Positions 35,462-46,501 of a DNA stretch of 64,000 nt are shown piece by piece. Each line of letters opens with the position of its first letter. The stretch's first letter is position 1. The translations under genes and the position numbers were made by a program. The stretch spans positions 1-64,000 of the forward strand of contig JADKGI010000013.1 of the NCBI GenBank assembly GCA_016722285.1. Reading direction: 5' to 3'. This DNA is from Saprospiraceae bacterium (GTDB lineage: Bacteria; Bacteroidota; Bacteroidia; Chitinophagales; Saprospiraceae). The notes below the pieces were generated by a model. The model made no database searches and was not told the DNA's origin. It worked only from the letters and a program-made list of their open reading frames with translations.

Positions 35462-36562
35462 TTAGTTTCGTTTATTCCTTTTATTTTGTTTGTAATCCAT
35501 AAAAATAAACTCTCCGAGCCCCTCAAGGGAAGAGTAAAAAGCTTTTCCGTTATTAGCTTTCGTAAATTGGTCTATGAAATGAACGAGGTACGGATCTCTT
35601 GCAATCATAAAAGTGGTTATAGGTATTTTAATTTTACGGCAACTCACTGCGAGTGCAAGTGTTCTGTTTAATATTTTACGGTCAAGCCCAAAACTATTCT
35701 TATAATACTGATTCCCTTTTTTGATACAAGTAGGTTTACCGTCAGTGATCATCATGATTTGTTTATTGGGATTTTTCCGCTTTCGGAGTAAATCCATTGC
35801 GAGTTCCAGTCCTGCTACCGTATTTGTATGGTAGGGACCGACCTGAAGATAAGGTAGATCTTTTACTTCAATACTCCATGCATCATCACCGAAAACAATG
35901 ATATCAAGGGTGTCTTTTGGATACCTGGTCAAAATAAGTTCTGATAGTGCCATTGCCACCTTTTTAGCAGGTGTTATCCTATCTTCACCATACAGTATCA
36001 TAGAGTGAGAAATATCTATCATTAAGACAGTACTTGTTTGGCTTTTATAATATGTTTCATGTATCTGAAGGTCTTTTTCTGTTAGCTTGAAATCATCAAG
36101 TCCATGATTGATCTGGGCATTTTTAAGTGTTTCAGAAATAGCAATATTGTCTAGTTTATCACCAAACTCATAAGGTTTAAGTTCTGAAGTAAATTCATCA
36201 CCCTGTCCGGACATCTTTGTAGTATGGTTACCTTGTTTTGATTTTTTTAGTTGGTCAAAAATATCATCAAGTGCTTGCCTGCGCAATGCGATTTCCATTT
36301 TTGAGGTTGGATTATAACCTAACTTACCGTCTTTTTTTTGCTGATTAATATACCCTTTGTCTTTCAGATCATTTATGAAATCAGCAATGCCATAATTCTC
36401 ATCGGTTAGTTTATATTGTTTGTCAAGTTCTGTAAGCCACGATAATGCTTCAGATACGTCACCTGATGTGTGTACCAAAAGATCTTTAAATAATTTTAAT
36501 AATCTATCGAAAGGATCAAGAGATTCATCAGGAGTGTAATCAGAAAATTTCCAACCTATCAT
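35462..36562 (-). CDS. VWA (von Willebrand factor A) domain protein
   Basis: About 366 residues. A helical N-terminal part (about 1-160) is followed by a VWA domain with a MIDAS site: VLMIDISHSMILYGEDRITP (DxSxS), a Thr-containing loop around HTNTVAGLE, and MITDGKPTC. Such proteins, ChlD/CoxE-like, often partner MoxR-type AAA ATPases, but none is adjacent here. ATG at 36562 (MIGWKFSDYTPD) is preferred over the TTG at 36577. Convergent with the ABC cluster; no evidence of joint function. Confidence 0.82.
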   Translation of the reverse strand: MIGWKFSDYTPDESLDPFDRLLKLFKDLLVHTSGDVSEALSWLTELDKQYKLTDENYGIADFINDLKDKGYINQQKKDGKLGYNPTSKMEIALRRQALDDIFDQLKKSKQGNHTTKMSGQGDEFTSELKPYEFGDKLDNIAISETLKNAQINHGLDDFKLTEKDLQIHETYYKSQTSTVLMIDISHSMILYGEDRITPAKKVAMALSELILTRYPKDTLDIIVFGDDAWSIEVKDLPYLQVGPYHTNTVAGLELAMDLLRKRKNPNKQIMMITDGKPTCIKKGNQYYKNSFGLDRKILNRTLALAVSCRKIKIPITTFMIARDPYLVHFIDQFTKANNGKAFYSSLEGLGEFIFMDYKQNKRNKRN

Positions 36563-36619
36563 AATATTATTTATCAAAGGCTAAACAGTTTGTGATGGTA
36601 TTGGTTTAGTTGTATTATC

Positions 36620-37414
36620 TCAGAATATTTCATAAGTCCCTTCAAAAACTTTTTGGGCTGGTCCTGTCAGCCATATATTTGTAAATTCATGATTTCCGAT
36701 TCTGTTAAACGACACTTCAAGATTACCACCCTTTACTGATAGAAAAATGGTCTTCTCACCAAAAAAACCTTTTATATGTGAATAACTAAGTGCAGCAGCC
36801 GTTACACCTGTGCCACATGAGTATGTCTCATCTTCTACACCTCGCTCGTAAGTAGCTATTTCTAGTGTTACATTCCCGGTTACTACCACAAAGTTGACAT
36901 TTATTCCTATTGCCTTATATCTGTCACTATATCTAACAGCTGCCCCATCTTTTTTAATATCCGCTGGTAAATTATCAATAAAATGAACAAAGTGGGGTGA
37001 TCCGGTATCAAGTTCGTACTTCAGATCATCTATGACAGAGATATTATTTACATCCGACATTTGAATACTTACCTTCCCATCAGGAAGTACTCTGCCACTA
37101 TGTAATCCATCGATCGCATCAAATATGGTTTCTGATTTAATAAATCCAAGAGCATATGCAAATGCCACAATGCATCTGCCACCATTTCCACACATAGATC
37201 CCTGCCGTCCGTCTGAATTAAAATAAATCATTTTGAAATCAGCCTTATCAGATGATTCCAATAAAATCAAGCCATCACCACCAATTCCAAATCTTCTGTC
37301 ACAGAGAAGCGCAATCAGGGCCTCATCTTCAGGATTTATTTGGAATGAAGCACGGTTATCAACCATAATAAAGTCATTGCCGGTGCCTTGATATTTGTGA
37401 AAATGCATTTCCAT
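36620..37414 (-). CDS. dapF: Diaminopimelate epimerase
   Basis: Cytoplasmic, cofactor-independent epimerase converting LL- to meso-diaminopimelate for lysine and peptidoglycan. The two catalytic Cys motifs are MCGNGGRC (about 73) and YSCGTGVTA (about 207). The N-terminus HKYQGTGNDFIMVDN is diagnostic. 264 residues, intact. Divergent from the HtrA-type protease gene; a short 5' gap separates it from the VWA gene downstream. Confidence 0.96.
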   Translation of the reverse strand: MEMHFHKYQGTGNDFIMVDNRASFQINPEDEALIALLCDRRFGIGGDGLILLESSDKADFKMIYFNSDGRQGSMCGNGGRCIVAFAYALGFIKSETIFDAIDGLHSGRVLPDGKVSIQMSDVNNISVIDDLKYELDTGSPHFVHFIDNLPADIKKDGAAVRYSDRYKAIGINVNFVVVTGNVTLEIATYERGVEDETYSCGTGVTAAALSYSHIKGFFGEKTIFLSVKGGNLEVSFNRIGNHEFTNIWLTGPAQKVFEGTYEIF

Positions 37415-37523
37415 AATTATTTATTAAACTTTGATTTAAAAAATCAAAAGCACAAAAATATTGTTTACAAAAGAATTAAGAGCTTAATTAACATGATATT
37501 ATACAGTAGTGTTTAAAATCAGT

Positions 37524-37531
37524 TATATTTG
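37524..37531 (+). promoter_or_regulatory. -7 box for the HtrA-type protease gene
   Basis: TATATTTG matches TAnnTTTG and covers an in-frame TTG (37529), which is rejected as a start. Confidence 0.45.
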
Positions 37532-37561
37532 CAAATATTTAATTTTATTATAATACGTAAT

Positions 37562-39001
37562 TTGAATTTAAACAGAAGAAATATTTTAACCAACATAATG
37601 GTATCAGCATCTGTGACAACATTAATTGTTATCATTTATCATTATAAATTTAGTGTTGATTCAAATATAGTTGATAAATATAAAATTAGTGCCTTAAAAG
37701 TTGCAGAAAATGAATTGATGTTTTCTGATAGACTTAACAAAGTATTCCGTTCTTCACAACCAAGTAGTTTTATAGATGCTGCTGAGTCCAGCAGAAAGGC
37801 AGTTGTTTTTATTAAGTCAGAGAATAAAATTGATCAGGAAAGCCAAAGACTTGTATCCAGCACGGGATCGGGGGTGATCATAAGCAATGATGGTTATATT
37901 GTCACGAATCAACACGTAGTAGCCGGAGCTAAAAAAATTGAAATAACCCTAAACGATAACCGGTTTTTTAGGGCAGAATTAATGGGGGAAGATTTAAGTA
38001 CGGACCTTGCTTTGCTGAAGATTGAAAGTAATAATTTAGATTTTATTATTTTTGGCAACTCAGATTCATTGCGTATTGGAGAATGGGTGATGGCCGTTGG
38101 CAATCCGTTCAGGTTGCAATCGACAGTAACTGCCGGAATTGTAAGTGCCAAAGCCAGAAATATCAATATTCTTAAGAGCCAAGGTATTGAGTCATTTATT
38201 CAGACTGATGCAGCTGTAAATCCGGGGAACAGCGGAGGAGCATTAATCAACACTAAGGGTGAATTAATAGGTATCTGCTCAGCGATTTTGAGTGAGTCAG
38301 GAAGGTATGAAGGATTTTCGTTTGCCATACCTTCAAATCTTGCCAGAAAAGTCATTTCAGATTTGAAAGAATACGGAACTGTTCAGAGAGGTTGGTTAGG
38401 TATAGAAATTGAAAATATTGATAATTCTATGGCCAAAGATCTGGAGCTTAATGAAATTGCAGGGGTTTTGATATCATTTGTCAATAAAGACGGAGGTGCT
38501 TATGAAGCAGGCATGTCCGGAAATGATGTGATCATCAGTGTAAATAATATAAAGACATCTAATACTTCAGAATTTATGGAACTACTGGGACAGTATAAGC
38601 CCGGAGATCACGTAAAGCTTGTGTATATTCGTAATGGTAAAAAGAATGTAACTGACGCTATTTTGAGAAATCAGTTAAATACAACGGATTTAATTGGCAT
38701 CAGGGATGATGCCATATTTAAGCAGATTGGCATAGAAATCAGGGAATTGGATACTTATGAAAAAGCTGTATTTACCCCGGAAGGTATCATGGTTGTCAGT
38801 ATTAAAAACGGAAGTGTAATCTCTGAAACCAAAATGGAACCAGCGTACATAATCACAAGGATCAACAATAAAAAGGTTACAACTACCAATGTACTCAAGA
38901 AGTATCTTGAATTAAATAGAGGTAAGACTATAATTATTGAAGGATTTTATCCTAAATTCCCCGGAGAATACCCATATACTTTTGAAATGCCATTAAGATG
39001 A
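37562..39001 (+). CDS. HtrA/DegP-type serine endoprotease
   Basis: Envelope S1C protease for misfolded proteins. It has an N-terminal anchor or signal helix (MVSASVTTLIVIIYHYKF). The catalytic triad is His in TNQHVVAGAKK, Asp in DLSTDLALLKIE and Ser in NPGNSGGALIN. One clear PDZ domain follows (GWLGIEIENIDNSMAKDL ... ) and a second divergent region to the C-terminus. The start is uncertain: TTG 37562 leaves a basic stretch NLNRRN before the helix, while ATG 37598 begins at the helix. The next gene starts 9 bases downstream. Confidence 0.9.
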   Translation: MNLNRRNILTNIMVSASVTTLIVIIYHYKFSVDSNIVDKYKISALKVAENELMFSDRLNKVFRSSQPSSFIDAAESSRKAVVFIKSENKIDQESQRLVSSTGSGVIISNDGYIVTNQHVVAGAKKIEITLNDNRFFRAELMGEDLSTDLALLKIESNNLDFIIFGNSDSLRIGEWVMAVGNPFRLQSTVTAGIVSAKARNINILKSQGIESFIQTDAAVNPGNSGGALINTKGELIGICSAILSESGRYEGFSFAIPSNLARKVISDLKEYGTVQRGWLGIEIENIDNSMAKDLELNEIAGVLISFVNKDGGAYEAGMSGNDVIISVNNIKTSNTSEFMELLGQYKPGDHVKLVYIRNGKKNVTDAILRNQLNTTDLIGIRDDAIFKQIGIEIRELDTYEKAVFTPEGIMVVSIKNGSVISETKMEPAYIITRINNKKVTTTNVLKKYLELNRGKTIIIEGFYPKFPGEYPYTFEMPLR

Positions 39002-39010
39002 ATATAAACA

Positions 39011-40644
39011 ATGATCAAAATAGATATTGAATTTAATAAAAATGAAGATGCCATGTTAAATGCTGTTGCGCAAGTACAGTATAAACTTGACAAAATATTT
39101 ATCGGAGGCGGTAAGGGGAGAATTGCTAAGCAACACAAACAGGGAAAACTTACTGCCAGAGAAAGAATAGAATATTTGATTGATCAGGACTCCTTCTTTT
39201 TTGAAATTGGGGCATTTGCCGGGTATGAAATGTATGCTGAGCACGGAGGTTGTCCGGCTGCAGGAGTCGTTACAGGTCTTGGTAGAGTGGAAGGGAGGTT
39301 GGTAATGATCGTAGCGAATGATGCTACCGTAAAAGCAGGTGCCTGGTTTCCAATAAGTGGAAAAAAGAATTTGAGGGCTCAGGAAATTGCGATGGAAAAT
39401 AGAATTCCGATCATTTATCTTGTAGATAGTGCGGGGGTATATTTGCCGCTCCAAGACGAAATTTTTCCCGATAAGGAGCATTTTGGCAGAATTTTCAGAA
39501 ATAATGCAAGAATGTCATCTATGGGAATTCCTCAGATTGCAGCCATCATGGGAAGTTGCGTAGCAGGAGGGGCGTATTTACCTGTTATGTCTGATGAAGC
39601 TTTGATAGTCGAAGGAACGGGGTCAATATTTCTTGCTGGCCCGTATTTAGTAAAAGCAGCAATAGGGGAGGACATCGATCAGGAAACTCTTGGGGGGGCT
39701 ACTACTCATAGTAGCATATCCGGTGTGACAGACTATAAAATGCCTGATGATAAGACGTGTTTATCGACCATCAGGAAGTTGGTTTCAAAATATGGAAGCC
39801 CTGAAAAAGCTGGATTTGACAGAATTAAGTCATTACCACCAGAGGGAAATCCGACAGAAATTACCGGATTATTTCCGGAAAATCCAGGTAAACCGTATGA
39901 TATGCTTGAGATCATAAAAAGAATTGTGGATGGTTCTGAAGTGACACAATATAAAGAAGATTATGGCAAGTCCATTATTTGTGGTTACGCTCGTATCGAT
40001 GGCTGGGCTGTAGGTATTGTTGCAAATCAAAGACTTGTCATAAAGAATGCAGCGGGCGAAATGCAATTCGGAGGTGTTATTTACTCTGATTCTGCTGATA
40101 AATCCGCCAGATTTATTATGAATTGTAACCAAAAGAAAATACCGCTTGTATTTTTACAGGATGTCACGGGATTTATGGTAGGAAAGCGATCTGAACACGG
40201 GGGTATTATAAAGGATGGGGCAAAAATGGTCAATGCTGTGGCTAACTCCACAGTGCCGAAATTTTCTGTGGTGATCGGAAATTCATATGGTGCGGGAAAT
40301 TATGCAATGTGTGGAAAGGCATATGATCCGAGATTGATCGTAGCCTGGCCAACAGCAAAAATTGCGGTAATGGGTGGAACACAGGCAGCCAGAGTACTGA
40401 CGCAGATTCAGGTATCGTCACTTGAAAAAAAGGTCATAGTCCTGATCCCGAAGGTGAGAAATCACTTTTTGATGAAATACAAGCCAGATATGAATCACAA
40501 ACTACCCCATATTATGCGGCTGCAAGATTATGGGTAGATGCAATTATTGACCCAAGAAAAACAAGAGAAATACTCTCCTTAGGTATTGAGATGGCAGATA
40601 ATGGTATCGTTGAAAAATTCAACCCCGGTATTCTACAGACTTAA
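39011..40644 (+). CDS. Acyl-CoA carboxylase carboxyltransferase subunit, MccB-like (one frameshift)
   Basis: Carboxyltransferase beta subunit that moves CO2 from biotin to an acyl-CoA (methylcrotonyl- or propionyl-CoA type). Landmarks are GKLTARERIEYLID (about 45), CPAAGVVTGLGRVEG (about 80), CVAGGAYLPVMSDEA (about 180), QDVTGFMVG (about 386) and GNSYGAGNYAMCG (about 424). The frame breaks at the A7 run near 40426-40432; eight A would restore HSPDPEGEKSLFDEIQARYE through to FNPGILQT and a stop at 40644, giving the normal about 544 residues. The biotin-carrying alpha subunit is not in the window. Confidence 0.88.
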
Positions 40645-40655
40645 TATTTACCAAT

Positions 40656-43182
40656 TTAAAGGTCAATCCTCAACCGGAGATTGATCCTTCTTCCTGTCAG
40701 GTTGTTTGGGAGTGCATATTCATCATTAGTCAGTGTTTTAATCCAGTTTACTGATGCCTGATTAGTTATTTGGAGTAAGTTAAAAGCTTCGAGACTTATC
40801 CAGCTATTTTGAGAAAATTTAAAAGGATGACGTGGTTTTTTCTTTATCCATTCTGCTTTCCATATCTGAAATGAAAAACCTATGTCTATGCGGTGATACG
40901 GTTTTAATCTAAAAAAATTTCTGAATTCAATATTATTGACCCTTGGACCATAAGGCAATCCTGTGCCAATTGAGAAGTTAAGATTTACTTTAACATTTTC
41001 ATTTTGAGGGAGATAATCCTGAAAGAACATATTTAGAGTCATAAATTGGTCTGTCGGTCGAGGTACAGTTTTTACTATCACAGGGACCCTTATTGAATCT
41101 ATAACCTCATATCTCAAATGATTCACACCGTTGATACTTTCTCTTGCTGATAGAAAAGAAAGGTTGATCCAGGATTCCGCCCCTTTTACAAATTCACCGT
41201 TTATCCTGAAATCCCACCCCATGATGTAGCCGGTACTATTATTTTCACCGGCATATCTGATTCTGACATTATCCAACTCATAGGAAACCATATCCCAAAG
41301 ATTCTTGTAATACACCTCAGAAATAATTCTAAATGGCCGGTTACTTACTTTCTCCCATGTGAAATCATATGAAACCCCTGCTACAAGGTGCATAGATTTT
41401 TGCGATTTCAGATTGGTATTGATAGTACCATCAGGTCTTCTTAATTCTCTGTAAAGCGGAACTTGGTTGTATATACCACCTGATAATTTGAATGAGATAT
41501 CATTGCGCCAATGCAGCGGTTTATAATAAATTTGCGCTCTGGGGCTTATAAATATTTCATTGCTCAAAGACCTGAAAGTGGATCTGATGCCACCTGTTAT
41601 TTTAAATTCTGATTTTTCATTTTTAATAGTCCAACCATCCTGAACAAAAGCCTGAATTCTGTCATTTCGAATCAGATTTTCAGATTTTAGTACTTTAGAA
41701 AGCAGGACTTCACTTTCATTAAAAGGTAAAGAATAACCTGCAGAGTCCAATCTTTCCCATTCATTTAACTTATCATCAAATTGTTCCATCTGATATTTTA
41801 GTCCCCACTGGATAAAATGATTTACCATTTCAGGGCCGGAATATTTAGTTTGTATTTCGATTCCTCCTTTATATTCGAGGTTGTAGATCGTATTATAAAG
41901 AAAATTTCGTGTGTAGGTATGCTGGGTGCCCGTGCCAAGTACGGCAAGCTCTTGACCAGTATTATTACCTAAAGCAGTCTCAATCTGCGATAATCTGTAA
42001 TATCCCAGAATATCAAATTTTTCTTCTTCAGAGGCACGATACCCTGAAGCGAGTAATTTCATATAGAGAGGATTCTTTTTCTTTCGGGAACATAAGTTAA
42101 TGACAACCCACCCATACCATATTGGAAATTATCACTTTCCTGCCCCTCAAATAATGTGTTCAATTCCAGTTGGAAATCAATGGTTCCCTTTTGCTTTTGC
42201 CTGATGATGGCTGAAAATTGTACAAACTTCCATTATAGTTTGAAATGAGGCCTACTTGAAATTCTTTCGAAATTTCATAACTTAAAAAGGCCTGAAAATC
42301 CGTAAACGAAGGGACATACTCTCCTTTTATACTTGTGCTGCCCAGTAAGTAAGCGTTTGTTTTATATCTGGCTCCGATAAGGTACCTTAGTTTGTTATAT
42401 GCGTTTGGACCAAGCCGGTTACTTCCTTCAAAATGAGCCGTAGCACCCAGGAGACTTGCCGTCACACTCGCTCGCAATTCTTCAGGCCGTTTATATCTAA
42501 TATCTAATACAGATGACATTTTGTCGCCGTACTTAGCCTCGAAGCCACCGGATGAAAATTCTAGATCGCGAATGAGATCAATATTAGGAAAACTCAAACC
42601 TTCCTGTTGACCACTCCTGATCAACTGCGGACGAAATATTTCGAAGTCATTGACATAAATCAGGTTTTCATCATAATTGCCACCCCTGACATTATATTGA
42701 GATGTCAATTCACCACCGGCACCGGCACTAACGCCAAGAGCTATATGTGGTAAGATACTTTCAAAATTTCCAGAGGCAGTGGGAAGTATTTTCAATTCGG
42801 TTACTTCTTCCCTTACCATACCAACATCCTCAATTTTTCCTGCTCTGACTATGATTTCCAGGTCTGAAGCTTTGGGCACCATTTTTATATTGATATTCCT
42901 TTTTTGCCCCGCACTCATTTCCTCTACACTGATCGTGAGATCAGAATACCCCAGACGTGAAAATTTTAGTGATATTTTTTTATTTTCTTCAACAGAAATA
43001 CTGTATTGACCATTATTATCTGATTCTATAGCGTTGCTTGTACCTTCGACATAAACTGTAACAAAATCAATACCCTTATTTGTGTCTATGTCACGGATTA
43101 TGCCAAAAACAACACTATTCTGGCCATAGGCGAAAAAAGAAATATTAAGTAATAAAAATATAATCAAAATCTTGTACCTCAT
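40656..43182 (-). CDS. TonB-dependent receptor with carboxypeptidase-like regulatory domain (two frameshifts)
   Basis: Outer-membrane active-transport receptor, about 842 codons when joined. Signal peptide 1-20 (ends FFAYGQ). A CarboxypepD_reg-like beta sandwich follows (GIIRDIDTNKGIDFVTVYVE). The plug domain contains SQYNVRGGNYDENLIYVNDF and GFEAKYGDKMSSVLDIRY; the rest is the barrel. Breaks lie near 42190 (AAAAGGG, one more A restores KKGTIDFQLELNTLFEGQES) and near 42065 (CTCTCTATATG). No SusD partner is adjacent, so the ligand is unknown. Confidence 0.82.
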
Positions 43183-43247
43183 GGCTCAAATTTCATCAGC
43201 TTATTGAACGGCATTAATTAAATCTTAGTATTACGCGTAACAAAATT

Positions 43248-43922
43248 TCAAGCATACAGCCCTTTTATCCCTATATTTTTCAATGCGTAAACCGCTAATT
43301 TGGGATTTCCAGCTTTAAAAACACTACTTCCAGCTACCAGTACGTCAGCACCAGCCTGTAAGAGCGACTCTGCATTCTGAAGTCCGATACCTCCATCTAT
43401 TTCTATTAACGTTGGTAGATTTTTTACCAAGATCATTTCCCTTAACTTTCTGATTTTATCAATGGTTTGATAAATGAATTTCTGTCCTCCAAATCCCGGA
43501 TTTACACTCATTAAAAGGACTATATCCAAATTTTCCAATATATCTTCCAGTAAGGAAACAGGACTATGTGGATTGAGTGCCACTCCAGCCTTGGCGCCAG
43601 CGTTTTTAATGATTTCAATTGATTTGTGAAGATGCGTACAAGCCTCAAGATGAACAGTAATATTGTCTGCTCCCGCATTCCTAAACGTTTGAATATATCG
43701 GTCCGGCTGCTCTATCATCAGATGTACATCCATAGGAAGCTTACTATGTAATTTTATTACTTTCAACATATCAGCACCAAAAGATATATTGGGAACAAAC
43801 ATCCCGTCCATAATATCAACATGCAGCCAGTCAGCATCGGTGTCATTGATCATTTCTATTTCTTTCTGAATGTTTCCATAATCACAGGCAAGGATGGAGG
43901 GGGCTACCAGATGTTTTATCAT
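43248..43922 (-). CDS. rpe: Ribulose-phosphate 3-epimerase
   Basis: Interconverts ribulose-5-phosphate and xylulose-5-phosphate in the pentose phosphate pathway. TIM-barrel motifs: VAPSILACDYGN at the N-terminus, LHVDIMDGMFVPNISFG (metal and catalytic Asp/His, about 35), DVHLMIEQP (about 66), MSVNPGFGGQKFI (about 138) and IEIDGGIGLQNA (about 173). ATG at 43922; the preceding TTG is not needed. It is the third gene in a minus-strand run after panB and mltG. Confidence 0.96.
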   Translation of the reverse strand: MIKHLVAPSILACDYGNIQKEIEMINDTDADWLHVDIMDGMFVPNISFGADMLKVIKLHSKLPMDVHLMIEQPDRYIQTFRNAGADNITVHLEACTHLHKSIEIIKNAGAKAGVALNPHSPVSLLEDILENLDIVLLMSVNPGFGGQKFIYQTIDKIRKLREMILVKNLPTLIEIDGGIGLQNAESLLQAGADVLVAGSSVFKAGNPKLAVYALKNIGIKGLYA

Positions 43923-43964
43923 CAATAAAATTTTAAATTCATATTCATATAATTCATACTCAGA

Positions 43965-44999
43965 TTATTTTATATTTAAACTATTTAACCAGTGTGCAAA
44001 TGCAGCTGCATTCCTTTGATGCTCTGCATAATCTTTGGCAAAAACGTGAATCCCGCTATTGTCTGCCTTAGCGCAAAAAAACATATAATCATGGTTTTCA
44101 GAGTCTATAACTGCATTGAGACTGGAAATTGACGGCATACAAATGGGCCCAGGAGGCAATCCGGCATACTTATATGTATTGTAAGGAGAATCCGTCTCCA
44201 AATGCGAATATAATACTCTTTGCAAATTGAAATCTCCCGTTGCAAAAACTACTGTCGGGTCGGCCTGCAATTTCTCCCCAGCTTTAAGTCTGTTAAGATA
44301 TACTCCGGCAATAGTTGGGCGTTCAGGGTCATAATTACTTTCTTTTTCTACTATTGAGGCGATGACGTATGCTTCCGTTTTTGTAATATTTTTTGCTTCA
44401 ATTTTTGCCACTTTTTCTGGTGTCCAGAAATTATCATATTCTTTTTTCATTCTGACCACAAATTTCTCCGGTGTTGCAGTCCAAAACATTTTATAAGTAT
44501 TAGGAATAAACATGGTTAGAAAATTTTCAGGTACGAATCCATATTGCTGACAAACAGCACTATCCGTAAGATAATTTAGAAAATCAATAGAATCAGACTC
44601 AAAATATCTCGAAGCCTTGCCAGCTAAATTGTATATAGTTCTTATATTATTAATGACCACATTTTGAGCATCCTGATCGCCGGATCTGAGTTTAGTAATG
44701 AGATTGTGATTTGAAAGATCATGGGTTAATACGTATCTACCTGCCGGTACTTCTTCCTTATTATAGTTCATAAACCCGGCTAAAGTTCTAAATGATGACT
44801 CGCTGATCAAGAGAGAAGAGTCTTTAAGCGTGCGCATTACATCATCAAATGATGAGCCCGTTGATATAAAGATTTCTTTAGATTCACCACTATTAATTTT
44901 AACATTTGGGCTCCAAAGTATTCTTCCATAGATGATATACGCTATTAATGCTAACAATAACAGAAATATTGCTATAATTACTATCCTTTTTTTTGTCAT
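43965..44999 (-). CDS. mltG: Endolytic transglycosylase MltG (YceG-like)
   Basis: Inner-membrane lytic transglycosylase that cuts nascent glycan strands. One N-terminal helix (about 5-24) is followed by a LysM-like region and the catalytic YceG domain with ASIVEKESNYDPERPTIAGV (catalytic Glu, about 212), NRLKAGEKLQADPTV and SPYNTYKYAGLPPGPI (about 277). 344 residues, standard. It sits between panB and rpe with short gaps, so probably one transcript. Confidence 0.95.
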   Translation of the reverse strand: MTKKRIVIIAIFLLLLALIAYIIYGRILWSPNVKINSGESKEIFISTGSSFDDVMRTLKDSSLLISESSFRTLAGFMNYNKEEVPAGRYVLTHDLSNHNLITKLRSGDQDAQNVVINNIRTIYNLAGKASRYFESDSIDFLNYLTDSAVCQQYGFVPENFLTMFIPNTYKMFWTATPEKFVVRMKKEYDNFWTPEKVAKIEAKNITKTEAYVIASIVEKESNYDPERPTIAGVYLNRLKAGEKLQADPTVVFATGDFNLQRVLYSHLETDSPYNTYKYAGLPPGPICMPSISSLNAVIDSENHDYMFFCAKADNSGIHVFAKDYAEHQRNAAAFAHWLNSLNIK

Positions 45000-45020
45000 A
45001 AATTTTTATCTGGTAATAAC

Positions 45021-45839
45021 TTAATATTGTTCTTCTTCATTCGGAAAATTACCTGATTTAACGTCTTCTATGTAACTCTCCACTGCGACTTTGATCGTTT
45101 CATACAGATTGAGATATCTTCTTAGGAATCTCGGATTAAAATCTTTGGTAATACCTAGTACATCATGTACAACTAGTACCTGTCCATCCGTTCCGTTTCC
45201 TGCTCCTATACCGATGACTGGAATATGGAGAGATTCAGAGACTTCCTTTCCAAGAGTGGCAGGTATTTTTTCGAGTACTACTGCAAAACATCCGGCTTCC
45301 TGAAGCAGTTTAGCATCATCAACAAGTTTGCGTGCTTCATCTTCTTCTTTTGCTCTGACAGAATATGTGCCAAATTTATAAATACTTTGAGGTGTTAATC
45401 CAAGATGCCCCATTACAGGTACCCCGGCAGATAAGATACGTCTCACTGAGTCTTCTATTTCAGCTCCACCTTCCAGTTTGACTGCATGGGCCCCGGACTC
45501 CTTCATGATTGCAATAGCTGAATTAAGTGCTTTAGTACTGTTGCCCTGATATGATCCAAATGGAAGGTCAACAACTACAAATGCCCTGTCAACCGCACGT
45601 ACTACTGATTGGGCGTGGTATATCATTTGCTCGAGTGTGATAGGAAGCGTGGTTTCATGTCCAGCCATGACATTGGATGCAGAATCACCAACCAATAGAA
45701 TGTCAATTCCTGCCGCATCTAATATTTTGGCCATACTAAAATCGTAGGCAGTTAGCATAGATATTTTTTCACCTTGTTCTTTCATCGCATGGAGCACATG
45801 AGTGGTGATTCGCTTAATTTCCTTCCTGACTGCCGACAT
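45021..45839 (-). CDS. panB: 3-methyl-2-oxobutanoate hydroxymethyltransferase
   Basis: First committed step of pantothenate synthesis, transferring a hydroxymethyl group from methylene-tetrahydrofolate to ketoisovalerate. Motifs: SMLTAYDFSMAKILDAAG (about 23), LLVGDSASNVMAGHETTLPI (Asp metal ligand, about 48), VVVDLPFGSYQ (about 92), VKLEGGAEI (about 120), MGHLGLTPQSIYKFGTYSV (about 143) and IPVIGIGAGNGTDGQVLV (about 213). 272 residues, intact. First gene of the panB-mltG-rpe run. Confidence 0.97.
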   Translation of the reverse strand: MSAVRKEIKRITTHVLHAMKEQGEKISMLTAYDFSMAKILDAAGIDILLVGDSASNVMAGHETTLPITLEQMIYHAQSVVRAVDRAFVVVDLPFGSYQGNSTKALNSAIAIMKESGAHAVKLEGGAEIEDSVRRILSAGVPVMGHLGLTPQSIYKFGTYSVRAKEEDEARKLVDDAKLLQEAGCFAVVLEKIPATLGKEVSESLHIPVIGIGAGNGTDGQVLVVHDVLGITKDFNPRFLRRYLNLYETIKVAVESYIEDVKSGNFPNEEEQY

Positions 45840-46176
45840 AAGTTAAATAATTAATATTTTGGATTTAGCAACAAATGTCTTAAAAAATTAAGTAGATGCC
45901 GTATTTATTTTAAAATAAATATGTATTAATGAAACATTGGTAATAAATATTTAATAATCTACTTGATTGAATGTTGATATAAACTTTGTTAAAGAAAATC
46001 TCTTATATAGGAATTTAAAAGCCAAACAATCAGGGAAATTAATATAACTGGTAATGGATGAGTTCATTGAATTTATATAAAGGTATCAATTTTTTTTGTA
46101 ATTCATACAATTTGAATAATTATGCAAATCGGAAAATTCTTCAAACAATAAAAAGACTAATATCTAACCAAAATGA
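45840..46176. other. Intergenic region, no gene seen
   Basis: AT-rich spacer upstream of panB. I see no -7 box of the usual form and no open frame with a credible start. It leads into the decayed frame at 46177. Confidence 0.4.
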
Positions 46177-46470
46177 ATTTTTAAACCAGCAGTTTTTCAT
46201 TTATTTGGCTTTTCACCGCATTTAATAGCATTAAGTCCTACACGTTTTGATGAAAAATGTCCATATTTTTACCCTTATCCTGCTGGATAACATTTTTTAA
46301 AATATCTTGCAAACCTTAAGGCGGGCATATTGGCAATATTGAATTTCGGAAAAATAAAATTGTCATCCGAAGAAGAAACATTTTTTAAGCCTCCGTGGCT
46401 AGTTGATGAAGCAAATAGGATATTGAATTATTACAATTTACTGCTTATTTTGCATTTTGGTTTATACTGA
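46177..46470 (+). pseudogene. Remnant of an unidentified protein gene
   Basis: One frame reads FHLFGFSPHLIALSPTRFDE then KCPYFYPYPAG, a TAA at 46288, then HFLKYLANLKAGILAILNFG, KIKLSSEEETFFKPPWLVDE and ANRILNYYN before a TGA at 46468. Composition and codon use look coding, but there is no start codon, an in-frame stop divides it, and nothing continues 5'. I cannot name the family. It may be the 3' end of a lost membrane-associated protein. Confidence 0.45.
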
Positions 46471-46501
46471 ATATAAGTTTTTACTTTAAAATTAATAGAA
46501 T

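Noticed and set aside
35462..36562. VWA protein as part of the SBP-OmpA ABC system
   Set aside because: It is on the opposite strand with a dyad between, and nothing in its sequence links it to the transporter. Only proximity would support it.
40656..43182. TonB receptor as part of a SusCD polysaccharide locus
   Set aside because: There is no SusD-like lipoprotein or glycoside hydrolase nearby, and the receptor lacks the SusC-type extended layout.
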